DNA from: Litomosoides sigmodontis
Taxonomy: Eukaryota > Nematoda > Chromadorea > Rhabditida > Onchocercidae
Length of the DNA stretch: 64,000 bases
Reading direction: 5' to 3'
Assembly (NCBI GenBank): GCA_963070105.1
Contig: OY718806.1
Location: 3,382,865 to 3,446,864, forward strand
The position numbers were made by a program, and so were the translations under genes. Below, in pieces: positions 24,801 through 39,400 of the stretch; the first letter of the stretch is position 1, and the number at the start of each line of letters is the position of its first letter. The notes beneath the pieces are model-generated. The model had not been told where the DNA came from. It saw only the letters and a list, made by a program, of their open reading frames with translations, and searched no databases.

Positions 24801-27800
24801 TTGCAACGCAGCTATTTAAAATATTATTTGGAAGCAATGTCGCGAATTTGTCACTAGATGCATTGAGAAGTTTGAAATTAAATCATATCAGTCAGTCGAA
24901 AGGTGAATTTTAGTATATCTAACTACAAATTTAAAAAATTTCCGTAACATTTTGTCAAGAAAAAAAATCGTATTTGTATTATCAATATTTAGTAAGAGTT
25001 TGAGCTGAATCCTCATTAGTCCCGTTCGGTATAAATTTGGGAGCAGAGATTCAGTGCCTATCGAGATGCGATAGTAATCGGTCCTTTTTCTTGTTTTCGT
25101 CCCCAAAGCGCCCCACATCTCCATACAGTGACTTCGAAGAATGCTAGCATAAAAAAATAATTGTTTCTTTTAGCCAGTGCTTGTATTTGATAGGAGATAT
25201 CGCACTATTTTTTATTTTCTGCCTTTATAGATCTCTTCGAGGTTTACATGTTGAGAAGTGCAAATTTTTTTACTGAATTTGTTGTCAACACAAGTCGCGC
25301 TGATTATGGCCAAACACAGCTTATGAGGTGTTTTTTATTTGCATTTCTTTGAAGTTCGACCGTTAAGGTTTTGGATTTGTGTCGAAATCTAAAAACTGTT
25401 TTTCATAGGTGTGCTGGTTGGTTGCTGAAGGATCTGATGTCTAAAGAAGGAGTCCCATCAAGTGTGGAAATAACTTCTCATGTGACGATGTTTGAACCGT
25501 ATGTGTCACTGACAATACGGCTGTATCAGTCAACGAATTTCGTTGATGTTCAGTGCTTGGTGATTTAAGCTTTTCATGAAATTTTTTTCTTAATTTGTTA
25601 GCTGAAAAAAAAGGAAAAGAGAGCATCGATTAAGTATTGATTACTGTGTTTTTTAGGGTGAGAAAATTTCAGGTATTGGAACTCTTATGTGTACTTGTTC
25701 GAGGTGGGATAAACTATTCTATGCTGGATCCGGAAACTCGTTTGCTTAATTTCGTCATTGAGCAAGTGAATGAGATTTGTACACGGAATTGGTATCGTTT
25801 TAAATATAGTGTTTCTGCTATTAATAGTTTTTCAGGTTTCAGTGGCTTAAGGCTTGTTCTCTTAAGAGTTCTTCGAAAAGTTCTTGATTTGAGTGTTGTT
25901 TAGGCCTGCCGCGGCTGCCGAAAAATTGCTAAATTCAGTGTTTGGTTATTTCTTATCGCTTTCTCACACTGAAAATCGGGGACAAATGGTCATGGGATTG
26001 GACAAAATTCGTTCATTTGTGGAACTCCTGATCAAAGCATGTGATACTCGACCATATCTAACTCCATGTGGTTTGCGTTACTTCTTTTGCTAGTCTAAAA
26101 GGAAAAATTGAGCGATCATTATTTTTAATTCTTTTAATTCTAATCTTATTCAAATTTACTTATCTGTCTGTTAACCAGTTATAGATATCTCATCATTTAT
26201 GTTGCATACTGTGCAGTTTTTTCAGCTCTAAATTGTCTTCAAATATTATTAGTTGATTGCGTCAGCACGCGACTTTGTTTCGATGCTACACTTGTGGAGG
26301 TGTTACAAAAGACCGACCAATTAGCAACAATCTGTCCAACAAGAGTTCTGCAGCTCTGGACCCTCACTGCTCTTGGTTCCCATATTAATGGTGATGCACA
26401 AAGGTAACTGTTTTTCCATTCGATCTCTTTTATATATTTATTACTCTTTCTATTTGCTAATTACCTTTAGATTATGAAGATGGCATCAAAAATCTTTAAT
26501 CTTCAAAATGAAAGTGTGAGTCATCTAACATTGATTGCTACACTGTTGCTTTACAGCTGGACAAAAGCATCTTTATCCCTGTTTGAAAGCTTACAGCAAT
26601 TACATGCAGAAAATTGGGATTTCACTACAGCCTTCAACGCTATCGTTTTATTGCAGTCATGTTCTGCCGCTATTACCTGGCCAGTGGACTCTTTTTTCAA
26701 AAAAATGATCAGTATTTTGGAAGATGTTGGTATTTGTTCGCATTCACTGATATTTCATTTTTCTGTTTTATCAAAAGTATTAGTAATTAAAATAACTGTT
26801 TAAATTGCAGGATTTACACTGTTTTTCTCGACTGATAATTCTTCTTCCGTATTTGTTCACATTCTTGTGTGTTTTGAAGGAAAGTTCAGCTTTTGCGAGA
26901 ATTAAGCAAATATATGATCGTGCCGCTGAAAAAATTGGACGGTTCGTCTCCTTACACTTTTGTGTGTAACAATAGTGTTGTTTTCCTTTTTTCTAAAAAA
27001 AACTTTTTACTAATATTATAAAGCATATTGCTGTTCTTATAGCTTGTTGATGATCCTACTTGGTCAATGTCTGAAAGCTTTACGACAATTATCTTGTTTG
27101 GATAATATTAATGAGGAAAACAATGAAAATTTGGTGATTTGGTATCTCTTAATTTTGTCTCACGGTGTTCGATCAGGTGAAATTTGAATTCATATATCAC
27201 TTCAACTTTTGAATAGCTATTTTGGTAGTTAACTATCCCGAAATGGAGACTTCCATGCAGTGATTTGTTTCAGAAATTTATTTCACAATTTATTTATTTG
27301 ATCATTTTTAAGGTAATATGGAAGCCATTGCAAGTACATTTGATGCTCATTTTTCAATGGACTTTTCTGATCTTCAAAGCTTATCGGTTTTTTATCCTCG
27401 TATTTATGCTCAATTATTTGCATTTGTTGACGCTGCTGGTTTTCGTGTGCATAAGCATTTGTTTTATTCTTCTTGTTCAAAGTGAGTTATTACTGCAACT
27501 GCTAATTTTTTTTTGCTAAAAATGGTTTGCATTCTGTTCCGTGTAATTTACAGACAATTAGGCGATTTGTGCATGATAATGCGATGCCAAGCAGCGGACC
27601 CAGGTGAAGCTGGCGATATTGCTCGTTTATTTGAGTTTTGCTCTCCAAATATATTGTTGACTGTTGTAGTACGTAGATGGCTCGTACGTCATATAAGGTA
27701 AAGTCTGAAAGAAATGTTTTGATGTTCTGAAAAATTTAACCATGAAATGAAGTTTGAGTTATAAATGAAGTGTTAAGGGATAACTAATGTAGCATGTAAC

Positions 27801-30800
27801 TTGGAAAAAGCCTTATTGTTCTTTTGAATTAGAAATATAACTTGAAAAATTAAAACTTGTTGGTTTTGTAGTGATTTGGACAGCGAAATGCAAAAAACTT
27901 TGGTGGAAAATGTTATCAGTCTCAGCAGAAATTGTTGCTCTGTATGTTTTTATGATTTTTCGTTGTAATAATTTGAAATGATTTAGTTAATATCTGTGAT
28001 CGGATAATTTATTACAGCACGCTGTTGATTTGGATATTATCGAACTTATTGCGTCGATCAATATCCCAAAAATATCTATTGCCATCGATTTTTTAAGAAA
28101 TAAAATTGGCGAATCGAGAGTACTGGACTACTTGATTGCTGTCCTTTGTGACCATCAGGTAACCTGCTCAGGTGTTGAGGAAACACCATCAAGACCATCC
28201 CATTATAGAGTATTTTCAATCTAATCGCTCAAATACGCTGCCGACATGAATATGCATACGTTTGATAAATAAGTCTTGGCTTATAACTTTCAAACTTTTA
28301 CATATGATTTTTCTATTTTACAACCTAGAATGAGTTTTATTACTAGTGTTTTAATTTATCATGTAAGTTGTTTGAAGTAATACCTCAAACTTGCTGCCAT
28401 TCATTTCAGAGTAAAGATATTGCGTTGAAAGCTTTATTAACACTTTTCATGGCATCAGAACAATTCTTTGTTGGCTTATTTAAATGGTACCGCTAATCTC
28501 ATTTGAAATCCATAACTGCTTTGTTTCGAAGGCTTTTCTGTGAAAATTAAATGAAGAATTTAGTATTATAGCTTTAGCGTGCTGATTGATCTCTCTCAAA
28601 TTGATAGTGTCGATTTCCCATTCCCAATGTTTATTTCAGCCTCGACGAAACACCAAAATTAGATAACAAGAAGTACAATCTACGAATTGATGATATGTCG
28701 CAGTTCACTGCAGAAGTTTTTGCTGATATACTGCTACAAATTATTGATAGAAAAAGTCTGGGTTTGAGCTTTTGGCTTTAATATTCTTTAAGATGACAGA
28801 AATGTATATATGTTGATTTTAGACTTTGATATCCAGGCGGAATTTATTTGCATGATGTTGTGCAATGTTGAAGGAAGATATGCGGAAATGATACTACGGA
28901 ATGCGGTAGCACCTTTATACATGATTATTTTGAAAATTTTTTTTCCATTACCTATCTGAGCTTAAATAAACGGGTCTTCTGGCGGGTAGAGGGAGGAAAC
29001 TTAATACTCGGTAGAATTTTAATTACGGATCGATCAAATATTATTCGTGTGATATCATGTGTTAAGCCACATGTTATAGTACGAACGCAAGAGGTACGAT
29101 GTATTGTCCAGCTTTATTGATACACTAGATCAATTTAAAATTGCCAAAGAATGTTCTGGTATGGTTGCAATTATTTTAAAAGTTTTATGTGTCTTAGTTC
29201 CAAGATGTGATTTTTATATTTTTTTTATGTTAGATACTACAGGCTATTTTAACCTGTTAATTCATATCACAGACTTCTTGTAGTGTGTTAATACTGCATT
29301 TTGTTTATTTAGGTGAATTATACGATGAACTTTCAATGTCTTCTTTGATGAAAATTGATGCATTATCGACTTTATTTGTTTCGCTTGCATTCGATCCATC
29401 GCTTGATTCTTCCTTGCAACTTTTCGTTCAAAGCAGAATTGCAGATGTCTGTATTATTTCAGTTCTTTTCTCTGTTACTAATATGTTTGATTTTTATTTT
29501 GCATGATCTAAATGAGCATCTACGAAATTGCTTTTTACAGAAACCTGAAAGTATCACCTACAAAAAAGCATCGGATTGGGTGACCGAAATTTCGTTATTC
29601 GATCATTGGATACGCAGCTATGTCGATTCTCTTTCCATACAGGTCATTTACCTTATTTTTTCTTACCAAACATCAGTAGCTTGTTTTTATAAAATTACTG
29701 AAATTTTTGGCTAGTTTTCGCTGTTAAAACTTTTGGATATTTAGAGTCGATCAAGAATGTCAGAAGTAGCCTGTGCAGTTGCTTTTGGAGTCACTAGACA
29801 TTCTTTTCGTGCAACAATTGACCAAGCTCAAAATTCGAGAAAAATTGTAGAGCAGCAACTATCTTTGGCAGTTAGTGTCGCTCGGTTAGATTTGGGTTTT
29901 TTTTGTCATTTTCAAGTTTCTAAAAAAGATTATACGGTAATAGTTGATGGACATTATTTGTAGGTTGGTTGAGCGCGTTTTTGAACAGTCTACCGTTTTG
30001 CCTCACCGGGAACCCCAAAAATTCGGTGATCCTTTCCGGGATATGAAAATAATCGATCGGACTGGCAAGAAAGACTTTGACATGGGTAACGTTTTTTGAA
30101 CAGAAATAAAATATATTGTTTTGTCAATTGGAAGTGGCTTCTATGTATCACGTCGTTTATGCAGGGGGTTGAGGATTGCTAATCTAATTTTTTCTTCTAG
30201 AGCAAAGTTGAAAAATCAAATTACAAGTTAAAATGTTTTTTGATGTTGCAGATTTTTTTTCTGATGCTATACGAATAGCATTTGATGTAACACAAAAGAT
30301 TCAAAAAATTTTTCGCAAGAAAACTTACAAAAGTTGTTTTTACTTCCAGTTGGAAAAGCTAGCAAAGGGTCAGTTTATGGTCTATTTTTTTGGATCTATC
30401 AGTCTGTTCTGAATCAATTACTTTTGTAGAATGATTGTGTTCCATGGTTTAGCGCGTCTTAGACTTTTTCATTTTTTTTATACTTTTTATTTACCATGCG
30501 TTCACATAATATGTTGAGATTGAAGAATCTGGTTCTGTGCTAGTAAAATAAGTCGAATAAAATATCTCTATTGTGATGGAACTTTCTTTTTTCAAGTAAC
30601 GAAAATTTTCAGCTGTGTCAAGATTACCGTTCCTGAATGATATATCATGTATACCGCGATCTGCAATTTTGTGAGTATTTCGTATTCCTTTTTAGCCGCA
30701 GTAATTTCGTAATCTTCTCCTTGTCCAGTAATGGTATGGGTATTTTGAGGTGTGGTTGGAAACCAGAACCAGAAATTCATCATGCTTCGATTTCCATACC

Positions 30801-33800
30801 GACAGTGAACATTCATTACCTTGGAAATGTAGATATTTTGCAAGATTTTGTGTGGCGAATTTTATGGGCAGGATGGAATCGCCGCTCAAATTTTGATAAT
30901 TTTTCTATGTCTTTGTTTGGCGTAATTTCGTCAACTCCGTCTGGCTCCGAACTAGCAAATGCTAATATGGTACGTCTTTGTTATTACTGTTAAAAGATTG
31001 CGATTACGGAACTACAAATTTTAATATTTTTTAATATCTCGTGATCTGTGATTTTTTATTGTTTATGTGAATTAATTTATTGAAAAAGTTTTGTTAAATT
31101 GCACGATATTTTTTCAGAATATGACAGAGCAGCTTATGGCTAGCACGGTCGCTATTGAAGGTTTAACGAACCTATTGCTAGAGACATTGTTGTATCCAGA
31201 AAGAGGTGATCCAGCTACAGGGAGGTTCATTGTAAAACCACGTGATGTGCCGTCAGATTTTCTTTCATCATCGTGAGTTGTTCTTCAGAAGCTTCGATAA
31301 TTAACTACTTTATAAACTTTTTGCCCAATTGGTGGCCTCAATAACCTTTTTTAACTTCAATATTTCTTGAAGAATGAATTGCTCTTGAAGATATGGGCAA
31401 CGTTTAACTATGCTTCAAGCGAAATTGTTGGGTGCTGCTGCGATAGATTCCATACATAAAAAGAACTTGGAAATTCTAAACGATGGAGGGAAAAAATATC
31501 GGCCCGGACAATTTTCTGTTCTTACATCATGGAATATGGCTGGTATATTAGAACAAGAACGCAATTTATGCAAAGATATCATGCAGATTAGCAGTCAGTC
31601 GAAAAATGTGCGTTTTTATGTTAGAGTCATGCATATTTTAGAAATATCGAAAATTTTCCCTCTAAAATATAACTGTAGTGATTTTCACGAAAATTGACCC
31701 CAGTCAGTTACTTGTATATTTATTCGAAATACTTGCGAAATTGAACTGCTCTTTCAATTAATTGTGTTTTTTATCGGTTTAATTCTAAGATAAAATGATT
31801 GTGAATCTTTAAAGCGGTTGCCTTCGTCAGACAGCAACTATTTGCTGAACAGTAGCCACGACACTACTTACGAATCATGTTTACGGATGCTTTTTGATAC
31901 CTATTCACACTGGTTTCGCGCTGGTATAGATGCTGTCCCCTTGCCTCTTCTATCAGCAACTGTTAAGTCGGTATAATTTTAAATATTTGTCATGGTAACG
32001 TTTTCAAATATCTTGATGCCTTAAAACTAAAAGCATGTTATATGTTGTAGGATAGCTAGCTCATCTAAAAATTATATTGGCGGGATTTTATTTATAGATG
32101 TCTCTGCTGTCTGATTTGTTTACGGAAATGGATCAGTACCGTTTTGTGTTTGTACATATGAAAACATTATTTTCGATTCGTTCATATCTAGATAATGTAG
32201 ACATTGGCAATATCATTTATTCATTACTAAAATGCATGTCAATCCTTGGCATTGTAAGTTTTCCTTACTATTATATATTTCAACACGATTGGAGGTTATT
32301 TCAGTATTCTACTTGGAAGTATTTTTTACGCAGTTAATTTTCTTGCCCCAAAAATGTTCCGGTGGTAGTCTTCGGCCTGATTAAAGAGTGAATTCAGTTT
32401 AGCAATTCTACAGGAAGATTCTTTCGTACCCAAAGTTGATGCGCAAAAAATAGTTCTAACATGGGTTGAAACTGGCCTCACTTCGGAATTTACCGAAACC
32501 CGGATCAGAACACTGCAAGGATGTCTGTTTCTGCTACAAGCAATTGGTTTTGATGAGTTAAAGACTGTGTTTCTCTTTTTAGAATCATTTCTAATGAATT
32601 CTTTGCAGACAAGGTACGTTCAGAAACTTACTAAGATTGATTCTGACGTGGAATTAAAGTTTCTGTCTTGGCAGTTCAACTTCGTTTAATTTTTTGCATT
32701 AATTTTACTTTTCTATTAGTAGATATTTGAGTGAAATATGAAAAGAGACATGCTGTAGAATCAACGTGGGATAACTTTTGCCATTCGTTGCTGCTAATGG
32801 GATTAAAATTGTTATGTTTGTAAAAGTTTAGAGCTTATAACACTGTTAATTGTGTATTTTTTAAGTGGTTCCGGACTATATGAATATGAAACGACGTTAT
32901 GGACTGCAAGGTTTTTCTTTTTCGACAATCCTTCTTATTGTTCAGATAGTTCAAGAACGGCATTTATCAACGTAAGTTACATTTAGAGTACTGGAGATAT
33001 TTTCCAGTATGAACTTTCGTTAAATAGCATTTTTAAAGAAATTACTGGATTGTGCTCTCTTCTCTATTTGTATTTGTTGTGCTGCAGCACTGAAGCTGAT
33101 CAAGTTCTTTGGCTTTCTTTAGATGATATGTGAAAAGTTTGTCGCAGTCGCAACCCCTGGTTGGTTAATGAATTTAATATCTGTGGGCATTGAAAAATTA
33201 GTGATCAGTTCTCGAATATATGTGCTCACCTTCAGCCGTGTTGCCGTCCGTCAGTTTTTATGCTCTTGTTTCCTTAATGGATTTCGTATTAGATATATTC
33301 TATATTAGATACATTAGAAGTTTTGTAGAACGACTTTTTTGTAAATTTCCATAAATTTGAATCACTTTACTGTTATGTTTAGAAGTGCTGGAAAATTATT
33401 TTTATGCCCCACAAAAATTTTTGCATGCGCTTCGGATTTTCATTACGTGCTTATATCGGGGCTTAGAAGAAGGAGCAGTAGAACATTTGAACACTCAGCC
33501 TTACGATCCACGTATTCATCTTATGGAGCAGCATGGAATGATATTTAAGATGTGAGTTCCCAGGTTGCGGTTTTTTCCACCAGCGGATGATTTACTTGTG
33601 TAGGAGTCTAAAGCCGTTGGTAGATTGAATTCTTGAGTCATAAAAGCGGATGTCTAGTTTTTGCAAAACTATTTGTTCACTAAAACGTGGAAGATTTTTT
33701 TTAGCTAGCAAATTTCAGTGTCATTCAAACTGTTCTTTTTCAGACTTGCGGAAGGTGCCGAGGATGATGCGTTGCAGTTAATGAAAGTATTGCCGTATTT

Positions 33801-34864
33801 ATTAATAGATTCATTGAATCAAAGTGAGCTTATAAACAGCATTCTGAAGGAGCTAATTCACCGTTATACCGACCTCCCCCATCCACGTTCGGCTGCCATT
33901 TTTAGAATTATTCACCATGTAAGTCCCATTCTTCTGGTACACACTGATTTTTCTAGCGAAATAGCGTGATAATGTCATTCAAATTTATTTGGTTGAAATT
34001 CCAATAAGAGCTTGACCTGGATCATTGACTACGAAAAATTTGACAAACTTTGCAGTGGTTTATCGTGCTGCATAGCCGTGAAACTGAGAGTGCTGTACTG
34101 GAATGGACTCTAAACGGTTTAGATTCTTTCAAGTATGTAGCTGATCCTGCATTATTCCGATTTTACGTCAGTGCATTTTTATGTTCATCATCACCAAATC
34201 CGTGCATCGCCAATTTGTAAGCATTATCTGGATTCCTTTCCAATTATCTGATGTCTTTTAAATTCTCAAGGAGTTGAATTTTTAATATTTCTATTTTTTT
34301 ACATAACGGTATTCTGAGTTAGACATGTCAATCAAGCTTCGGTAAAAGAATTTGATGGTTTTTTTTAATGGTACTGGACGTGGGCATATGTTGCTTGATG
34401 TTGTGTTAGAAAGAGTCCAGTCGAGACAAATTCGACGAAGTATTCCTTCCAGCTCGAAATTATAGGAGAGAACATGCATTTTGAAATATTTTTAGATATG
34501 TACATACTAGACTGGTAAGGAGGGGAGTGCATACATGCCTGCGTCTTTATTTGTAAACTTTTGGGTCAGGGATTTCCGAAGTATGCAAATTTCATTTTCT
34601 TCAGCTAACGGGATGTCCGAGATTTCATCTGTAGAAAAACATCATTTCGAAAAGTTTTGTAGATTTTATCTTGTCATTGGACGTACATCAAGTTCAGGTT
34701 GGGCCGATGACTTTCTCTTTGAATTTTCAGTGGGATCATTGCTTGCACGGGTTTGTTTGCTTTACAATTATGGAACACCATATTGCTTTAAGTTATTGAA
34801 AATTCCAGAATCTGTGGTATTTCAGCCGATTATGTTGTTTTCTTTTTTGTACTTTGAAATTTAG
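18863..34864 (+). CDS. htt: Huntingtin orthologue (HEAT-repeat scaffold), no polyQ
   Basis: Fifty-five predicted exons with consistent phases, about 2,643 residues: 18863-18933, 19164-19241, 19470-19590, 19786-19928, 20100-20247, 20355-20484, 20574-20701, 20838-21036, 21117-21265, 21396-21561, 21708-21893, 21982-22104, 22224-22405, 22606-22757, 22880-22976, 23066-23194, 23374-23572, 23722-23827, 24011-24272, 24358-24477, 24746-24902, 25231-25327, 25409-25559, 25673-25791, 25904-26070, 26226-26403, 26557-26725, 26811-26941, 27043-27176, 27313-27481, 27554-27697, 27872-27941, 28018-28158, 28410-28486, 28640-28761, 28823-28905, 29080-29158, 29313-29446, 29541-29642, 29745-29884, 29964-30085, 30252-30368, 30613-30670, 30729-30969, 31118-31272, 31391-31607, 31815-31970, 32098-32253, 32414-32613, 32866-32971, 33123-33285, 33383-33551, 33744-33918, 34056-34216, 34582-34864. 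Colinear matches to huntingtin run end to end: an N17-like start MDRLSKALNVLQIAKK, HEAT repeats (SEVRVSHKILAMSCLANLAL), LATLFKILFGSN-type block as QLFKILFGSN, the LRCGWKP block, and MSLLSDLFTEMDQY. It is shorter than the human protein (about 3,140 residues). Huntingtin scaffolds vesicle transport and autophagy complexes. The last exon's acceptor (ccgaag, 34581) is tentative. Confidence 0.95.
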
Positions 34865-36406
34865 CATTAACAGTTCCAGGTTCCGAAGACCGCAAGTAGT
34901 TGGTTCACATGAAAGGGATTCGTTAACGCATTTTAACTTCACTTTAGATATTTCTCCTATTATGATGCTTACAGATGAAGAAGGATGCAAGAAATGAATT
35001 AAAAGTTTCTATGGAGAAGTTTGTATTAAATGGAAAAACATGCCGAGACCCGCGAAGAATAATCTCTTTCCCGCAATTGTAATTGATTTTTCCGCAGTAT
35101 GTCAGCTTTAGTTTCGGGTCCATAACGCTTACCTCTGAATATTGATTCCTTTATTATCGGCAAGAAAAAAAAACGGGGAGCGGTGATATCTTTATTAATC
35201 CGAATTTGCACCTCTGAAATAAGATTTCGTACAATCTGCATTGTTCCATGTTTTTGAACCAGTGTTTGCAATTATGATTTTTTAATTTCGCCACTATGAA
35301 TTACTTCATTCTCTTTGTGCTAGCATAATATAATGTACCACCTAAAATAACCTCTTTCCTACCGTAATTCGACTGTAGATAATCGTTTTCGATTCTGTTT
35401 GGTAACAAATGTATGCGCTTGTTGTAGCACGTCGTTTGATATTGTTTTGTTGTGACTAACTGCGAAAGCACTCATTGTATATTTGCATAAAAACTGATTC
35501 GCAAAATAAAAGAATTTTCCAAACTTTCTCTGCAAATATTGAACGTAGTTCGTCTTCGATACGCACTTCTCCCTATTGGAAAGTAACCGAGAGAGACGAT
35601 TCAATATTCATAAAATCATGATTTAACATAATTTAGATAGTGCAAAGATCGTTTCGATCGCGAATAATATCGGTCAAACAGACGAGGTAGTCATTCATTT
35701 GAGTTTGAGGGTGGGTGGGTGGTCTCATGAATGATCGGTGGCCGGACTTGATGATTTCACCCACGAAAATTAAATGGCAGTGCGCGTGATGGTGCGAAGT
35801 GCTTTTATGGAAGCTGCAAGCTGAAATAACCATGCGGACGTAAACAAGTGGAGGCATGCATTGAACTGGCTATTTGCTTATTTCAGATCAAAGGGTTGCA
35901 TGATCACTGTGAGAGGCAGTGGTGATGTTCTTTTTTACCTCAAAAAAATGAGAGGGAGAGGTGTGGAAGAACACGAATACGAGATGCACGCACTGCAGTC
36001 CAGCTGATTTTTGATGTCTTATGAAGTAATGGGAGAGAAGTTTACGGTGGGTGGGGAAGTGGTTGATTACATCTGCATCAGTTGGCAGCAGGAAGCATTA
36101 TTGATTGTACCGGCTGGCCGGTTGTTGTTGAAGCTTTCGGGATGGAGTGAAGCGTTATTGCATCACTGCCGACGATGATGGGCGAAGCTGGGTGTACATT
36201 GTGACAGACATAACTCACACGGATGGGAAAACAGAGAGGGAGACAAACATTAGCAAACGTTCCAATACGCATTGGGTTAGACAGGGGCATACTCTTTCTC
36301 ACGCACACTTTCTCTTCAGAACGTTGATCTTTTGTCGTACGTAACTTCAGGACGTAACTGCTGCGGTCTTGGAGGTTGTTAAGCGTTAAGGGATCTACAA
36401 TTTTAA
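34865..36406. other. Intergenic, huntingtin to nuclear receptor
   Basis: No gene recognised. Scattered open frames of 65-111 codons occur on the minus strand (for example 36078-36413) without family features or linked splice sites. The GC content rises around 35650-36400, just before the proposed first exon of the nuclear receptor, which would fit a promoter and 5' untranslated region. Confidence 0.45.
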
Positions 36407-39400
36407 ATGGCACAGCGTAAGTTTGTTGTAATCTTTACGTGCTAGCAAATAACAGAAGTACGGATTTCAAGAAAGCCGTCATTGTAATTTGGTTTGTCAT
36501 TAAAACGGTATTTGTGGAGGATTGATTGGATGGGGGTAGGTGTCTGTTCTAATCTTTATATTGGAGGACTTATGCCACATTACAGTTCAATCCATCTTTT
36601 GTTTCACCGTACTCTCCGTGTACTTTTTGACGTTATTTATGTAATGCCCCAGCATTGATCAATGTTTAAAGTTATTAGTTTTGACCTCTTTTGGTGTTAA
36701 CTCGTGTTGCCTTATAATGACGAATGGATCTTCATGATCAGATCTTCATCTGTTGCTCTCCATGTTGTCTGACGGTCTTTTCTGGTGTGCCGAAGTGAAT
36801 GAATATGCTTGTTGGGCTCTGCTTTTTTGCTAATACTTGGTGGCCATCATTAAAGAAGATATATCTAAATATATCGTCGATAAAAAAAAGTCCAGCGACA
36901 ATATATCTAAGTATATCGCTTCACTTTCTTTAATACAAACAGTTTAGGGTGTGCTAAGTCTCTTTAAATAATTTCATTTGTTATAAGATACGTTGTAGTG
37001 CTCTGTCAGGTTCGAAGAACACAGAGTCAGATTCGGACTGATTGTTATTAAAAAATTGATATTCGTACTTCGAAATATTTGCCGCAAAGTCTTCAAAACT
37101 TTATAGTATGGAAACCAGTGACTAGAAATCGATAGAAAAAAAGTATGATGGATATGAGGTTTACAATGCATTTAGTCTCCAGGAATTTTTTTTTTGCATA
37201 CATTTCCTTGTTTCATGGCATTGTAATGACTCTACCAACTAGATTTTTAATATTTTGTGGATGTAATGCCAATACTAAGTCATTTAATGATGGAAGAAGC
37301 TTTTTTCAGTTATGCTCTATCTGATTCACTTATTTTAGGCCGAAAAGTTCCTGAGGGTGAATTATGTGCAGTCTGTTCAGACCTTGCAACAGGTTACCAT
37401 TACGGTGTGGCGAGCTGCAATGGATGGTTAGCGTTTCTGTACCGGTTTTGTTCGGAATTTTACCTGCAGGATTTTCACGACTTTTTTGATGCAAAACAAA
37501 TAGAGTTTGTTTTTTACGTACACATAGGTTATCTTTACCTGGTTGTATAGCAGAAGCTAAAGGATGAATGTTTTGTCAACGTTTTATATGCTTTTTCTTT
37601 GAACATGGTATTTACTTCAGCAAAACATTCTTCCGTCGCACCATTGTATCAGAGCATACATTTGTCTGCCAATACCAGGGTAACTGTGATGTCAACAAAA
37701 GTAAGTAATTATGCATTTCAATCTTATTGCAGTTTACAGACATCGAAATTTTCACAAAGTTTCACTGATTAAGCTGATTAATATAAATTCTGCAGATATC
37801 CGCTGCGCCTGTCGACATTGCCGTTTCAACAAATGCGTTGCCGTAGGAATGGATGCTAAAGGTTTGTCATGCTGAGTACTTCCACTACTGTATTATTACT
37901 GATAAGAAGTTGGAAAACATCAATATTATCAACTCCATTTCATTTTTTATCATACCATGTTTGGTGTGATCATGTAGGAAGTATTTTGGGACAAATCTAG
38001 TGAGTGCTTTTTTGTTTCTTTTTCTAAATAAATCAAATCCGTCTATCCACTTCAGATTATGTCGCACTTTTCATTGAGATCTTTTTTAGCCATCCAAAAT
38101 GATCGGGATCGTATCGGGCCAACGAAGAAAATGAAAATGAGTAACGAAAATTCTGAAGATGATTGTGCGATTCATATTCGTTCTGCAGAAGAAAGAGTAA
38201 AGCATTACCATGTATTATCATCAGTATTTTGCTATTGACTAGTATTCTTCACTTTTTAGATTTAATAATTTACCAGTATATATTATTACCAACACAAAAG
38301 TGCAAAAATTAATGAGCCGTTTTTTCAGCTGGTAGAGCGTTTGTTGGCGATTGAAAAACTGTGTATGAGGTTACGACAGTGTGTACTACCTGAAATCAGT
38401 GGGCTTAAAGAAGCTGTTTGTGAACCCTCACTTGTCAATGAAGTTAATAGTCTTAAAATAGATGTTAGTTTTCATAATAGTACAATTAAGTGCTATTTGA
38501 TTTTGACTTTTGCGGCAAGTGAGTATTCGTTCGCCGAATCAGTGGTTTTTTCTTACCCGGTTTATTCATAGTAGTTGCTCATATTATTGCAAGTTTTTTT
38601 ATTTATACAGCCGTATACAAGTGCGAAGGAATTGTACATTGCAACATTAAAAGACATACAAATGTGGAATAAACGAGAAATGAGAGTTGGTCTAGAATGG
38701 GCAAAAACCTTCGATTTATTCAATCAGCTGTCTTTGGATGATCGAGTAAGTTCACTTTTTAAATTTTCCAGAATTATTTTTATTGTTATCCGTGTCTCAT
38801 TTATCTTTGTTCTGTTCTGCAATGAAATGTATCATGTAATCACTGCAGATTGCACTGATAAAGAATTTTGGATTTACTTTCAATCTTTTAAATCGGAATT
38901 ATTATGCACCTGATCATGGCGCTGACAAACTAGTGTTGCCTAATGGTGCCTATATTCGGCGTCAGGTTCAAAATGAAGTTAAGTTGCCTGGTTGTAGGTA
39001 AGTTTGCATTCCAAATTTGATTTCACTTTATTTATTCTTATACTACTTGTTAAGTTATCCAAGTCCTTATCTATTCGTATAAAATTTCGATTTCTGAACC
39101 ATTTCATATACTGCATTATAGGTCAATTTATCATCGACAAATGGATGAAATTATGATTCCATTTAGACAGTTGAAAATTACCATGCCGGAATTTGCGCTG
39201 TTCAAAGCTAGTGTTTTCTTTAATCCTGGTTTGTTTTATTAATTTATTAAAATGCATTACAGATAGATATATTTCAAGTGGATTCGAATACTATTTGATC
39301 TAATTTTCAGATGCAATTAACCTCTCACCTATAGCGAAATCCCAGATTTATGCTGAAAGGTCAAAATATTTGTCAGCACTGTTTTACTTAATAACTTCGA

